In this document: in pieces, positions 25,162-34,045 of the stretch
Position numbering within the stretch: position 1 is the stretch's first letter
How the letters are laid out: each line of letters begins with the position of its first letter
From: Streptomyces echinatus
GTDB lineage: Bacteria; Actinomycetota; Actinomycetes; Streptomycetales; Streptomycetaceae
Reading direction: 5' to 3'
Length of the DNA: 64,000 nt
Assembly: GCF_014203595.1 (NCBI RefSeq)
Contig: NZ_JACHJK010000002.1
Coordinates: 124,001 to 188,000 of the forward strand
Translations under genes and position numbers: made by a program
The notes under the pieces: model-generated
Database searches by the model: none
What the model was told of the DNA's origin: nothing
Seen by the model: only the letters and a program-made list of their open reading frames with translations

Positions 25162-26028
25162 CTACCGCGCCGGTCCGGGCGGCGCCGGCCGCGCGTGCGG
25201 GCCGAGCCTCGCCATCGCGCGCAGGATGTGCTTCGGCGGCAGTGCCCAGCGCACTCGCGCTGGTATCGCGCGCAGCACGGCGCCCGTGGCGCGCAGTCTC
25301 CGGGTGACGACGGCGGGGGCGGGGGCCGGCCTGCCGTACAGCTCGTGGGCGTACGGCGGCAGCGAGGCGTACGCCAGCTCCGCCACCCGCCGCCACAGCA
25401 GCTCGCGCGCCGGTACGAGGAGTGGGTGCGTGGGCGGGCGGAGCAGGAAGTCGTCCACCGTTCGGGCCTCGGGACCCGCGGACAGTTCCGGCCGCACCTT
25501 CTCGAAGTAGGCGGCCAGTTCCGCGCGGCTCGCCGGTACGGTCGCAGGGTCCAGCCCCACCAGCCGGGCGCTGACCAGGTGTTCGGCCGCGTACCGGTCG
25601 GCCTGGGCGTCGGTGAGCGGGTATCCGGAGCGGCGCAGGACGTGCAGATAGGAGTCGATCTCCGCGCAGTGCACCCACAGCAGCAGGGCGGGCTCGCCGA
25701 CGCCGTAGCGCTCGCCGGTGTCCGGGTCGGTGGCCCGGAGCATGCTGTGGATCTTCCGGACGCGGGCGCCGGCGCGCTCCGCGGTCTCCGCCGTGCCGTA
25801 GGTGATGGTCCCGACGAAGTCCGCGGTACGCAACAGCCGGCCCCAGGCGTCGCGACGGAAGTCGGAGTTCTGCAGCACGCCGCGGACCGCGCGCGGGTGG
25901 AGGGCCTGGAGGTAGAGCGCGCGGACGCCGGCGATCCACATCATCGGGTCGCCGTGCATCTGCCAGGTCACGGAGTCCGGCGTGAACAGCCCGGGGTCGC
26001 CCGTCCCCGAAGGTGTGCCCACAGTCAT
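25162..26028 (-). CDS. MpaB-type oxygenase (DUF2236, latex-clearing-protein superfamily)
   Basis: A 288-aa protein from the ATG at 26028. It has the family start (SVTWQMHGDPMMWIAGVRALYLQ in pieces), LHPRAVRGVLQNSDFRRD with the conserved HP, and LLLWVHCAEIDSYLHVL with the second conserved His. Members bind a b-type haem through these histidines and act as oxygenases or catalases; relatives include MpaB and rubber-cleaving Lcp. The substrate here is unknown. There is no signal peptide. It is on the same strand as, and downstream of, the RamB-like regulator with 179 bases between them, so it may be an independent unit. Confidence 0.82.
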   Translation of the reverse strand: MTVGTPSGTGDPGLFTPDSVTWQMHGDPMMWIAGVRALYLQALHPRAVRGVLQNSDFRRDAWGRLLRTADFVGTITYGTAETAERAGARVRKIHSMLRATDPDTGERYGVGEPALLLWVHCAEIDSYLHVLRRSGYPLTDAQADRYAAEHLVSARLVGLDPATVPASRAELAAYFEKVRPELSAGPEARTVDDFLLRPPTHPLLVPARELLWRRVAELAYASLPPYAHELYGRPAPAPAVVTRRLRATGAVLRAIPARVRWALPPKHILRAMARLGPHARPAPPGPAR

Positions 26029-26207
26029 CGGTTGTCACCTCACATCGCCGCTGACCTGCGCTTCCGGCCGCTCGCGGCGGGGCAGCCGCCCCGGCACGGT
26101 ACCTGCCCGGATCCCGCACGCTTCATTCACTCGGAAGGGTAATCGTCGATCTTGTACGGGTGTGAGCCGGAAGCCGGCACCGCTCGCGTCGGCCACCGCG
26201 GTCGCGG

Positions 26208-27614
26208 TCAGGCCGTGTCCTCCGTCACGGGGTACGGGACGAAGGTGCTGGTGTTCTGGTCGATCCGGAGTGGGTGGCCGAGCGGCGGCGCGGCGCGCTG
26301 CGGGCAGTCCAGACGTTCGCAGACCCGGCAGCCCATGCCGATCCGGGTGGCCGCGGCGGCGTTGGCGAGGTCGAGGCCGTCGGAGTAGACGAGCCGGTGG
26401 GCGTGGCGGATCTCGCAGCCGAGGCCGATGGCGAAGGTCTTGCCGGGTTCGCCCCAGCCGCCGCGGTGCCGGGTGACGGCTCGCGCGGTCCACAGGTAGC
26501 GCTGTCCGTCGGGCATTTCGGCGATCTGGACGTGGATGCGGCCGGGAGCGGCGAACGCCTCGTAGATGTTCCACAGCGGGCAGGTGCCGCCGGCCCGGGA
26601 GAAGTGGAAGCCGGTCGCCGACTGGCGCTTGGACATGTTGCCCGCCCGGTCGACGCGGACGAAGGAGAACGGCACGCCCCGCAACCGCGGGCGCTGCAGG
26701 GTGCTCAGCCGGTGGCAGACGGTCTCGTACCCGAGGCCGTAGCGGTCGGTGAGCCGTTCGACGTCGTACCGCACTTCTTCGGCGGCCGTGTGGAAGGCCC
26801 GGTAGGGCAGGACCAGGGCCGCCGCGAAGTAGTTCGCGATACCGATGCGGGCCAGCGCGTGGGCGGGCGAGCCGGGTTCGAAGTCCTCGGCGGCCTGGCG
26901 GTCGAGTTCGTCGCCGTGTTCGAGCAGGGCGAGCTGGGTGGCCATGCGGAAGGCGCGCTGGCCGGGGCGCAGGCGGCCGGACAGGCGCAGGGTGCGGGTC
27001 GTCTCGTCGTAGCGGTGCAGGTGGTCGCCCGGGTCGGCCGAGAAGCGGACGCCGTGGGTCCCGGTCAGGCGATCGGTCAGCGCCTGTACGACCTCGCCGG
27101 GCCGGATCCCGATCTCCTCGGCCAGGCGTTCGGCCGCGAGGTCGGTGGCGTGGAGGTAGTTCTGGCGGCGGTAGAAGAAGTCGCGGATCTCCTCGTGGGG
27201 TGAGCGGGGCGTGTCCCGTGCCGTCTCGCGGCCGTCGGCCGCGCCGGTGAGACCCTCGGTGAGCAGTTGGTTGCGGCGGCCCAGGTCGAGGAGCACCTGG
27301 GCGATCCCGGGCAGGCGCGAGGCGAGTTCGGCCAGGTCGGACGCGGAGATCCGGGCTGTGGAGATCTCCCGTGTCAGCGCCTCGCGCAGGTCGGCCACGA
27401 GGCGGGTGGTGTCGCGCTCGGAGAAGAAGCCGGGGTCGACGCCGAAGGTCTCGGTCAGCCGGAGCAGCACGGGCACGGTCAGCGGACGGGAGTCGTGCTC
27501 CATCTGGTTGAGGTAGCTCGGGGAGATGGCCAGCACCCGGGCGAGTTCCGCCTGGCTCATCCGGCGCTCTTCGCGCAGCCGCCGCAGACGCGCTCCCGCG
27601 TAGGTCTTGCCCAC
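26208..27614 (-). CDS. ramB: RamB/ScfR-type transcriptional regulator of acetate/short-chain acyl-CoA metabolism
   Basis: A 468-aa protein starting at GTG 27614, supported by GGAGGA. An N-terminal XRE helix-turn-helix (LRRLREERRMSQAELARVLA, then ISPSYLNQMEHD) is followed by an ImmA/IrrE-like metallopeptidase-derived region and the C-terminal ScfR domain. That domain contains Cys-rich segments CPLWNIYEAF and GCRVCERLDCPQR. RamB represses glyoxylate-cycle and acetate genes in corynebacteria and mycobacteria, while acyl-CoA-responsive relatives activate methylcitrate genes. Its divergent position next to aceA-aceB strongly suggests control of the glyoxylate shunt and of itself through the shared 375-base promoter region. 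A degenerate fragment of a similar protein lies at 31171-31322. Confidence 0.88.
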   Translation of the reverse strand: MGKTYAGARLRRLREERRMSQAELARVLAISPSYLNQMEHDSRPLTVPVLLRLTETFGVDPGFFSERDTTRLVADLREALTREISTARISASDLAELASRLPGIAQVLLDLGRRNQLLTEGLTGAADGRETARDTPRSPHEEIRDFFYRRQNYLHATDLAAERLAEEIGIRPGEVVQALTDRLTGTHGVRFSADPGDHLHRYDETTRTLRLSGRLRPGQRAFRMATQLALLEHGDELDRQAAEDFEPGSPAHALARIGIANYFAAALVLPYRAFHTAAEEVRYDVERLTDRYGLGYETVCHRLSTLQRPRLRGVPFSFVRVDRAGNMSKRQSATGFHFSRAGGTCPLWNIYEAFAAPGRIHVQIAEMPDGQRYLWTARAVTRHRGGWGEPGKTFAIGLGCEIRHAHRLVYSDGLDLANAAAATRIGMGCRVCERLDCPQRAAPPLGHPLRIDQNTSTFVPYPVTEDTA

Positions 27615-27674
27615 CGTGTGATCCTCCGTGTCCGGGTGATCGCGAGTGTAGGCCAACGGCGTCCGGCGGAACCC

Positions 27675-27751
27675 TTCGCAAGATTGGCAGAACGCGGCGA
27701 GAAGATTCGCAGAAGTTGGCACACATCCCCGCTTGTTGGCACTCAGTGCCA
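27675..27751. promoter_or_regulatory. Repeated TTCGCA/TTGGCA boxes and a palindrome in the ramB-aceA promoter region
   Basis: TTCGCA followed by TTGGCA occurs twice (27675/27684 and 27706/27716). A third TTGGCA begins the perfect palindrome TGGCAC-TCA-GTGCCA (27737-27751). Two more copies lie nearer aceA, inverted at 27925 and direct at 27953. The rest of the 27615-27989 gap shows no gene. These are the best candidates for RamB-type or other regulator binding. Confidence 0.5.
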
Positions 27752-27989
27752 GTGTCAGAGTTTCCGTGCGGCCCGCCGGACCTGGCAGGCACCGCCAGAA
27801 TCCGGGCCCGACTCACGGCCCTGACGTCGGATATCCCGGCCACGGCGGCGCCCTGCGCCGGCAGCATTGCTCACTTTCGCCCATCGGGCCTCGGCGGGCC
27901 GCGCTCCAGCGAGACGACACACAGTGCCAACCCTGGCGCGAGCAGCGCGGGCTTGGCAGACACCACAGATCGAGGAGACGGTGACAGTC

Positions 27990-29273
27990 ATGGCAGAGGC
28001 GAGGACGCAGGCGGCCGAGGAACTCGCGCGGCGCTGGTCGACCGATCCCCGGTGGCAGGGCATCGAGCGCACCTACGGCGCGGAGGACGTGGTCCGGCTG
28101 TCCGGCAGTGTCCGGGAGGAGCACACCCTGGCCCGGCGCGGCGCCGAGCGGCTGTGGCGGCAGCTGCACGAGCGGGACTACATCCACGCGCTCGGCGCGC
28201 TCACCGGCGGCCAGGCCGTGCAGCAGGTCAAGGCCGGTCTCCAGGCCGTCTACCTGTCCGGCTGGCAGGTCGCCGCCGACGCCAACCAGGCCGGCCACAC
28301 CTACCCCGACCAGAGCCTGTACCCCGTCAACTCCGTTCCGCAGGTGGTGCGTCGGATCAACAACGCGCTGCTGCGCGCCGACCAGATCGCCACCGCCGAG
28401 AACGCCGGAGACACCACCGACTGGCTGGCGCCGATCGTCGCCGACGCCGAGGCCGGCTTCGGCGGTCCGCTCAACGCCTTCGAACTGACCAAGGCGTTGA
28501 TCGCGGCGGGCGCGGCCGGCATCCACTACGAGGACCAGCTCGCCTCGGAGAAGAAGTGCGGCCATCTCGGCGGCAAGGTCCTGGTGCCGACCTCGCAGCA
28601 CATCCGCACCTTGAACGCGGCCCGCCTGGCCGCCGACATCGCCGACGTGCCCACGGTGATCATCGCCCGCACCGACGCGCTCGCCGCGAACCTGCTCACC
28701 AGCGACGTCGACGAGCGCGACGCCGAGTTCGTCACCGGCGAGCGCACGGCCGAGGGCTTCTACCGGGTCCGCAACGGAATGGCCCCGGTGATCGCCCGTG
28801 GCCTGGCCTACGCCCCGTACGCCGACCTGATCTGGGTCGAGACCGGAACCCCAGACCTGGCGCAGGCCCGCGAGTTCGCGGAGGCCCTGCACGCGCAGTA
28901 CCCGGACAAGATGCTGGCCTACAACTGCTCGCCCTCCTTCAACTGGAAGGCGGCGCTGGACGACGACCGGATCGCCAAGTTCCAGCGCGAGCTGGGCGCG
29001 ATGGGCTACCGCTTCCAGTTCATCACCCTGGCCGGCTTCCACTCCCTCAACCACGGCATGTTCGACCTGGCGCGCGGCTACGCCGAGCACGGCATGACCG
29101 CCTACGTCGACCTCCAGGAGCGGGAGTTCGCGGCGCAGGCGGACGGCTTCACCGCCGTGAAGCACCAGCGGGAGGTCGGCACCGGCTACTTCGACCTGGT
29201 CTCCACCGCCGTCAACCCCGCCTCCTCCACCACCGCGCTGACCGGGTCCACGGAAGAGGAGCAGTTCCACTAG
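27990..29273 (+). CDS. aceA: Isocitrate lyase
   Basis: A 427-aa enzyme with the catalytic signature KKCGHLGG. It also has [13 protein letters not shown] (metal and substrate binding), [25 protein letters not shown] and [11 protein letters not shown]. It splits isocitrate into succinate and glyoxylate, the first step of the glyoxylate shunt, in the cytoplasm. I chose the ATG at 27990 (MAEARTQ), with GAGGAG about 12 bases upstream; an in-frame GTG nine bases earlier sits too close to that site. Malate synthase follows after 100 bases, and the RamB-like regulator is divergent. The pair allows growth on acetate, fatty acids or 3-hydroxybutyrate, matching the acyl-CoA and PHB genes to the left. 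Confidence 0.97.
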   Translation: MAEARTQAAEELARRWSTDPRWQGIERTYGAEDVVRLSGSVREEHTLARRGAERLWRQLHERDYIHALGALTGGQAVQQVKAGLQAVYLSGWQVAADANQAGHTYPDQSLYPVNSVPQVVRRINNALLRADQIATAENAGDTTDWLAPIVADAEAGFGGPLNAFELTKALIAAGAAGIHYEDQLASEKKCGHLGGKVLVPTSQHIRTLNAARLAADIADVPTVIIARTDALAANLLTSDVDERDAEFVTGERTAEGFYRVRNGMAPVIARGLAYAPYADLIWVETGTPDLAQAREFAEALHAQYPDKMLAYNCSPSFNWKAALDDDRIAKFQRELGAMGYRFQFITLAGFHSLNHGMFDLARGYAEHGMTAYVDLQEREFAAQADGFTAVKHQREVGTGYFDLVSTAVNPASSTTALTGSTEEEQFH

Positions 29274-29280
29274 GCCGCCG

Positions 29281-29352
29281 GGCCGGACGCCCGCCGTCCG
29301 GCCGGCCCCCGGCCGAGCGGAGGGGGACGAACCGTCTCCGTCCCCCTCCGCT
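29281..29352 (+). terminator. Two strong intercistronic hairpins between aceA and aceB
   Basis: GGCCGGACG / CGTCCGGCC form a perfect 9-bp stem (29281-29303). AGCGGAGGGGGACG / CGTCCCCCTCCGCT form a perfect 14-bp stem with a 9-base loop (29316-29352), ending 21 bases before the aceB ATG. They may attenuate transcription or stabilise the aceA transcript. Confidence 0.6.
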
Positions 29353-29373
29353 CCCCTACCTCAGGAGAGCCCG

Positions 29374-30966
29374 ATGACGACCACCGCACTCACCCACGAC
29401 CTCCGTGTCCTCGCCGCGCCCGGTCACCGGCATGACGAGATCCTCACCCCCGCCGCACTCGACTTCGTCGGCCACCTGGTGGCCGCGTTCGGCAAGCGCC
29501 GGCAGGACCTCATGAAGGAGCGCCGCCGACAGGCACTGCGACTGGCGTCGGGCTCGCCTCTCGAGTTCCCCATGGTCACCTCCGCCATCCGTGACGACCC
29601 GTCCTGGCGGGTGGCGTCACCCGCGCCCGGCCTGGCCGACCGGCGCGTGGAGATCACCGGTCCGCCGGACCGGCGGACGGCCGTCAACGCGCTGCACTCC
29701 GGGGCCAAGGTGTGGATGGCGGACTTCGAGGACGCCACCGCCCCCCTGTGGGACAACATCGTCGTCGGGCAGCTCAACCTGCTCGACACCATCGAGCGCC
29801 GGATCGACTTCGCCACGCCCGAGGGCAAGGAGTACCGGCTCGGCGAACAGCTCGCCACCCTCATGGTCCGGCCCCGTGGCTGGCACCTCGACGAGGAGCA
29901 CCTGGAGTACGGCGGCCGGCCCGTGCCCGCCACACTGGTGGACTTCGGCCTGTATTTCTTCCACTGCGCCCAGCGGCAGATCGACGCCGGGTACGGCCCC
30001 TACTTCTGCCTCCCGAAGCTGGAGAACCGGTACGAGGCCAGGCTCTGGAACGATGTCTTCGTCCTCGCCCAGGACCTGCTCGGCATCCCCCGGGGCACGA
30101 TCCGCGCCACCGTCCTCATCGAGACCATCACCGCCGCCTTCGAGATGGAGGAGATCCTCTACGAGCTGCGTGAGCACAGCGCCGGTCTCAACGCGGGCCG
30201 CTGGGACTACCTGTTCAGCCTGATCAAGACCTTCGGCCACCGCACCGACTTCCTGCTGCCCGACCGGGCGAAGGTGACGATGACCGCGCCCTTCATGCGG
30301 GCGTACACCGAACTCCTCGTCCGTACCTGCCACCGGCGCGGCGCCCACGCCATCGGCGGTAGGGCCGCCCAGGTCCCCGGCAAGGACCCCGCCGCGAACG
30401 AAGCGGCGTTCGCCAAGGTCCGGCTGGACAAGGAGCGGGAGGCCGACGACGGCTTCGACGGCTCCTGCGTCGCCCACCCCGCACTCGTGCCCGTCTGCCA
30501 CGAGGTCTTCGACGGCGTCCTCGGTGAGCGGCCCCATCAGCTCGACCGGACCCGCGGCGACGTCGAGGTCGCCCCGGCCGACCTGCTGTCGGTGCGCCGG
30601 ATCAGCGGCCCGCCCACCCCGGACGGGGTGCGCACCAACATCTCCGTCGCGCTGCGTTACTACGCCGCCTGGCTGCGCGGCCAGGGCGCGGTCGCTCTCG
30701 ACGGGCTGATGGAGGACGCGGCCGGCGCCGAGATCGCCCGCGTGCAGATCTGGCAGTGGCTGCGGCACCGGGTGATCGACCGGGAGACGGTCACGGAACT
30801 CCTCGACGACGAGGTCGCCGCGCTGGGCGCCGAGTACCCGTGGGCACCCGTCGAGGACATCCGCGACCTCTTCGAACGGACGTCCATGACCGGTGAGTTG
30901 CCGCTGTTCTTCACGCCGGACGCCTACAGCCGTCACCTCGTGCGCCGGCCGGAGGCGCAGGCGTGA
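29374..30966 (+). CDS. aceB: Malate synthase A
   Basis: A 530-aa enzyme from the ATG at 29374 behind AGGAGA. It carries the malate synthase signature LRGPR-equivalent MVRPRGWHLDEEH, MADFEDATAPLWDN, KLENRYEARLWNDVF, IRATVLIETITAAFEMEEI (split), GRWDYLFS and the catalytic DGSCVAHPALVP. It condenses glyoxylate with acetyl-CoA to malate, completing the glyoxylate shunt begun by aceA just upstream. The length is normal for the A-type enzyme. The stop overlaps a GTG that begins a decayed dehydrogenase reading frame, so a third gene once followed in the same operon. Confidence 0.96.
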   Translation: MTTTALTHDLRVLAAPGHRHDEILTPAALDFVGHLVAAFGKRRQDLMKERRRQALRLASGSPLEFPMVTSAIRDDPSWRVASPAPGLADRRVEITGPPDRRTAVNALHSGAKVWMADFEDATAPLWDNIVVGQLNLLDTIERRIDFATPEGKEYRLGEQLATLMVRPRGWHLDEEHLEYGGRPVPATLVDFGLYFFHCAQRQIDAGYGPYFCLPKLENRYEARLWNDVFVLAQDLLGIPRGTIRATVLIETITAAFEMEEILYELREHSAGLNAGRWDYLFSLIKTFGHRTDFLLPDRAKVTMTAPFMRAYTELLVRTCHRRGAHAIGGRAAQVPGKDPAANEAAFAKVRLDKEREADDGFDGSCVAHPALVPVCHEVFDGVLGERPHQLDRTRGDVEVAPADLLSVRRISGPPTPDGVRTNISVALRYYAAWLRGQGAVALDGLMEDAAGAEIARVQIWQWLRHRVIDRETVTELLDDEVAALGAEYPWAPVEDIRDLFERTSMTGELPLFFTPDAYSRHLVRRPEAQA

Positions 30967-31175
30967 GCGCGGACATCGCACGCCTCGGCGTGGTCGGCGG
31001 CGGCAGATGGGCGCCGGCATCGCCGAGGTGTGCGCGCGGGCCGGGCTGGACACCGTGGTGTGGAGGTGGACGCGGTCGCCGCCCGCACGGCACGGGACCG
31101 GGTGACCGCGTCACTCGACCGGGCGGTACGGCGGGGCAGGCTGGAGCAGGCGGCGGCAGATGACGCGCTCGCCCG
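30963..31175 (+). pseudogene. Remnant of a 3-hydroxyacyl-CoA dehydrogenase, two frameshifts, truncated
   Basis: Starting at a GTG that overlaps the aceB stop (GTGA), the frame reads a Rossmann start, IARLGVVGGG. The next frame continues MGAGIAEVCARAGLDTVV, and a third continues VEVDAVAARTARDRVTASL then DRAVRRGRLEQAAADDALARM. Two single-base losses, near 31004 and 31059, explain the shifts. The pattern is the NAD-binding N-terminus of a 3-hydroxybutyryl-CoA dehydrogenase. Everything beyond about residue 75 is missing, replaced by the relic on the opposite strand. In an intact form it would have linked PHB or fatty-acid oxidation to the glyoxylate shunt. Confidence 0.75.
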
Positions 31176-31322
31176 GATGGCGAGCTGGGTTGCCGTGTGG
31201 AAAGCCCGCTGGGCGGATCGGAGCCCCCGCTGGGTGTGCGGAGGGGCGACCGGCCTCGTCGTAGCGGTGCATGTAGTCGCCGGTGTCGGCCGGGAACGGA
31301 TGCCGCAGGTCTTGACCGGTCA
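31171..31322 (-). pseudogene. Fragment of a second RamB/ScfR-like regulator
   Basis: On the minus strand LTGQDLRHPFPADTGDYMHRYDEA parallels the LTGTHGVRF...DPGDHLHRYDET stretch of the intact regulator at 26208-27614. In the next frame QRAFHTATQLAIRA parallels QRAFRMATQLALLE. The fragment covers only about 50 residues, is frameshifted, and abuts the dehydrogenase remnant. The sequences are similar but not identical, so it is an old paralogue or transfer, not a recent duplication. The stretch from 31323 to 31519 holds nothing I can assign. Confidence 0.6.
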
Positions 31323-31519
31323 GGAGGCCTGGGCCTGGCCGGCGGAGCCACCGGCGCCGCCATCGAGCAGCACACAGGCCGCCGACCGGCAACCGCACCA
31401 CCGGGCGGCCGGCCCGTGGCCCCGGGCATGTGGCGTCCCGGCCCGGCGGCCTCTCGCGCCCGCACGGGGGGTTGATCCAGCAGGGCGCCACCGCCGTGGC
31501 GCCGGACGGGCGCTGTTCG

Positions 31520-33334
31520 TCATGCGAGCCATGCGGACTCCTTGTGACGTATGCGTGGGGAGACGTCCGAGTGGCCCGCGGCAGCCGACGTGCCCGTGGT
31601 GCCGGGTACGGCCGAGTGCCCCAGGTGCCGGTGCACGAAGTGGATGGCCATCGCGCCCTCACCGGCCGCGGAGGCCACCCGCTTCACCGAGCCGCTGCGG
31701 ACGTCCCCCACCGCGAAGACCCCGGGCAGGCTGGTCTCCAGGGTCATGCACGAGCGCCCCCGGCCGTGCCACACCTCGGGGTAGGCGCAGGCTTCCTGGG
31801 CCTCCGGCCCGGTGAGGACGAAGCCGCGGGAGTCGAGGGCGACGGTGCCGGCGAGCCACTCGGTGTGAGGTTCGGCGCCGGTGAAGACGAACAGGCTCCG
31901 TACCGCGAGCCGGCGGTGCCCGCCCGTGCGGCTGTCGACCACGTCGAGCTCTTCCAGCACTTCCTGGCCGATGACCTCGGTGACCTCGGTGTGCAGCATG
32001 ACCTCCACCCGCGGATGGCGCTCGACCTGGTCGACGAGGTAGCGGGACATGTTGGCCTCAAGGCCGGCTCCTCGGACCAGCAGGTGCACCTTCGGCGCGT
32101 ACCCGGCGAGGAACAGCACCGCCTGGCCCGCCGAGTTGCCTCCGCCGACGACGGCCACCGGGTCGGTGTGGCACTGCTGGGCCTCGTAGACGGTCGCCGA
32201 GTAGTGCACGCTCGTGCCCTCCAGGCGTTCGATGCCGGGCACCTGGAGCCGGCGGTAGCGGGCACCCATGGCCAGGACGACGGCGCGGGCGGCGATCTCG
32301 CTGCCGTCGGCGAACGCCACGACGTAGTGGTCCTCGTCCTTGGCATGGAGGCCGGTCGCCTCCAGCGGAAGGCTGATCCCGGCGCCGAACTTGTCGGCCT
32401 GCAGCACGGCGCGCTCGGTGAGTTCGGCGCCGGAGATGCCGGAGGGGAAGCCGAGCAGATTCTCGATGCGGGACGACGTGCCGGCCTGGCCTCCGGTGGC
32501 CATCGCCTCCACCACCGTGGTGCTCAGGCCCTCGGAGGCGGCGTACACCGCGGCAGCGAGGCCGGCGGGTCCGGAGCCTACGATGAGGACGTCGCCGTGA
32601 TGGTTTCCGGCGGGTAGTGACGGCAGGCCGATGAGCCGGGCCAGTTCCGCGTTGCTGGGGTTGCGCAACAGGGTGGTGTCCCGCCAGATGACGAGTGGGG
32701 TATCCGCCGGGCCGACGCCGAAGCGGCGCAGCAGCTTCTCGGCCTCCTCGTCGGTCTCCAGGTCGATCCACCGGTGCGGCAGCCGGTTGCGGACGGCGAA
32801 CTCGCGCAGCCGTCTGGTGTCGGGCGAGTAGCGCGAGCCGATGATGCGGAAGCCGGCGCCCTGTCCGACGAGCAGCGCGCGACGGCCCAGACAGGCGCGC
32901 AGCACGATGTCCCCGATGGCGGAGTCCCGGGACACCAGGTGGCGCAACCGGTCCAAGGAGACGACGAGGACCTCGCCCGGCTCTCTGGCGACAGCGGTGT
33001 AGAAGGCCACCTGTCCGTGCAGCAGGCCGAGTTCGCCGATGAAGCGACCGGGGCCGTGCACGCGCAGCACGTGCTCCTCCGGAGTGCCGTGGTCCTCGAC
33101 GACGGCGACGGAACCGCTGAGGACGACGAAGAACGTCTCGCAGCGCTCCCCCTCCCGGATCAGCACGTCGTTCGGAGCCATGGGCCGGCGTTCCCCGTGC
33201 TCCGCCAGACGGGCTATCTGGTCCTCCGTAAGACGCGGATACGCGCCGTAGATGTCCGGGGTCTCCCAGAAGGCGGCCTCGTCCGCCTTCTCCGGCACCG
33301 GTTCTTCGCCCGGCAGCGACTGGTCGCCGGACAT
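31520..33334 (-). CDS. cNMP-domain / thioredoxin-fold / thioredoxin-reductase-like fusion flavoprotein
   Basis: A 604-aa protein from the ATG at 33334, which shares its A with the stop of the zinc-finger gene before it (TGATG). Domains: a CRP-type cyclic-nucleotide fold (about 30-160; GRFIGELGLLHGQVAF), a thioredoxin-like fold without CxxC (about 165-240; IIGSRYSPDTRRLREF), and a low-Mr thioredoxin-reductase fold (about 250-560) with VLIVGSGPAGLAAAVYAA, VAVVGGGNSAGQAVLFLA and PGVFAVGDVRSG. The reductase CATC position reads YSAT and the phosphate-binding Arg of the cNMP cassette is Ala. It probably transfers NAD(P)H electrons to a partner, possibly the thioredoxin or the zinc-finger protein of the same operon. 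The last about 35 residues are variable. Confidence 0.85.
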   Translation of the reverse strand: MSGDQSLPGEEPVPEKADEAAFWETPDIYGAYPRLTEDQIARLAEHGERRPMAPNDVLIREGERCETFFVVLSGSVAVVEDHGTPEEHVLRVHGPGRFIGELGLLHGQVAFYTAVAREPGEVLVVSLDRLRHLVSRDSAIGDIVLRACLGRRALLVGQGAGFRIIGSRYSPDTRRLREFAVRNRLPHRWIDLETDEEAEKLLRRFGVGPADTPLVIWRDTTLLRNPSNAELARLIGLPSLPAGNHHGDVLIVGSGPAGLAAAVYAASEGLSTTVVEAMATGGQAGTSSRIENLLGFPSGISGAELTERAVLQADKFGAGISLPLEATGLHAKDEDHYVVAFADGSEIAARAVVLAMGARYRRLQVPGIERLEGTSVHYSATVYEAQQCHTDPVAVVGGGNSAGQAVLFLAGYAPKVHLLVRGAGLEANMSRYLVDQVERHPRVEVMLHTEVTEVIGQEVLEELDVVDSRTGGHRRLAVRSLFVFTGAEPHTEWLAGTVALDSRGFVLTGPEAQEACAYPEVWHGRGRSCMTLETSLPGVFAVGDVRSGSVKRVASAAGEGAMAIHFVHRHLGHSAVPGTTGTSAAAGHSDVSPRIRHKESAWLA

Positions 33335-33597
33335 CAGACGAACGCCTCGTGAACGAAGCACCAGCGCCAGTCCTCGCCGGGCTGGAACGACTGCACGATG
33401 GGATGGGCGACGGCGGCCGCGTGCTTGCGCGCGTGCTTGTTCGGCGAGGAGTCGCAGCAGCCGACGTGCCCGCAGGTCAGGCAGAGCCTCAGGTGGACCC
33501 ACGGGGCGCCGAGCATCAGACACTCCTGACACCCTTCTGGGGTCAGCGGCTGGACCGGCCGGACGAGCGCGAGGTGGGGGTCTGCGTGCAGGGTCAT
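33334..33597 (-). CDS. UBP-type zinc-finger protein, 87 aa
   Basis: Starts at the ATG at 33597 (MTLHADPHLALVRPVQP). The ZnF-UBP pattern is complete: GCQECLMLG, LRLCLTCGHVGCCDSS, NKHARKHAAAVAHPIVQSF and WRWCFVHEAF, giving the Cys/His set that binds three zincs in eukaryotic USP5/HDAC6 domains. In eukaryotes this domain grips the free C-terminal Gly-Gly of ubiquitin; bacteria of this type lack ubiquitin, so the ligand here is unknown. It lies five bases after the thioredoxin gene and overlaps the flavoprotein start by one base. That spacing argues for function with one of them, perhaps as an electron-transfer or targeting adaptor. Confidence 0.85.
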   Translation of the reverse strand: MTLHADPHLALVRPVQPLTPEGCQECLMLGAPWVHLRLCLTCGHVGCCDSSPNKHARKHAAAVAHPIVQSFQPGEDWRWCFVHEAFV

Positions 33598-33602
33598 CCG
33601 GA

Positions 33603-34045
33603 TCACCCTTTCCGGGCGGTGAGCGACTGTTCCACCCATCGGCGCAGAGCGGGGGCGGGCGCCGCCCCCGCCTGCCGGGCGACCGTCTCGCCCTGGTCGA
33701 GGATCAGCAGTGTCGGTACGGCCTGGACCTCGAAACGCCGCGACAGTCGCGGGTTCTTGTCGACGTCGACCTTGACGAGTTTGATGCGGCCGGCGAGATC
33801 GGTGGCGACCTTCTCCAGTGCGGGGCTGACCATGCGGCAGGGGCCGCACCAGGTGGCCCACAGGTCCACCACGACGGGGACGTCGGCCCGTTCGGCGACC
33901 TCGGTGAAGTCGTCGTCGCCCGCGTCCGCCATCCACGGCAGGGGCCGCTTGCAGTGGCCGCACCTGGGGCGGCCCTCCGCGGCCACGGGCACCCGGTTGG
34001 TGCGCCCGCAGTGGGGACATCCGACGGTCGTCGCCCGCATCGTGC

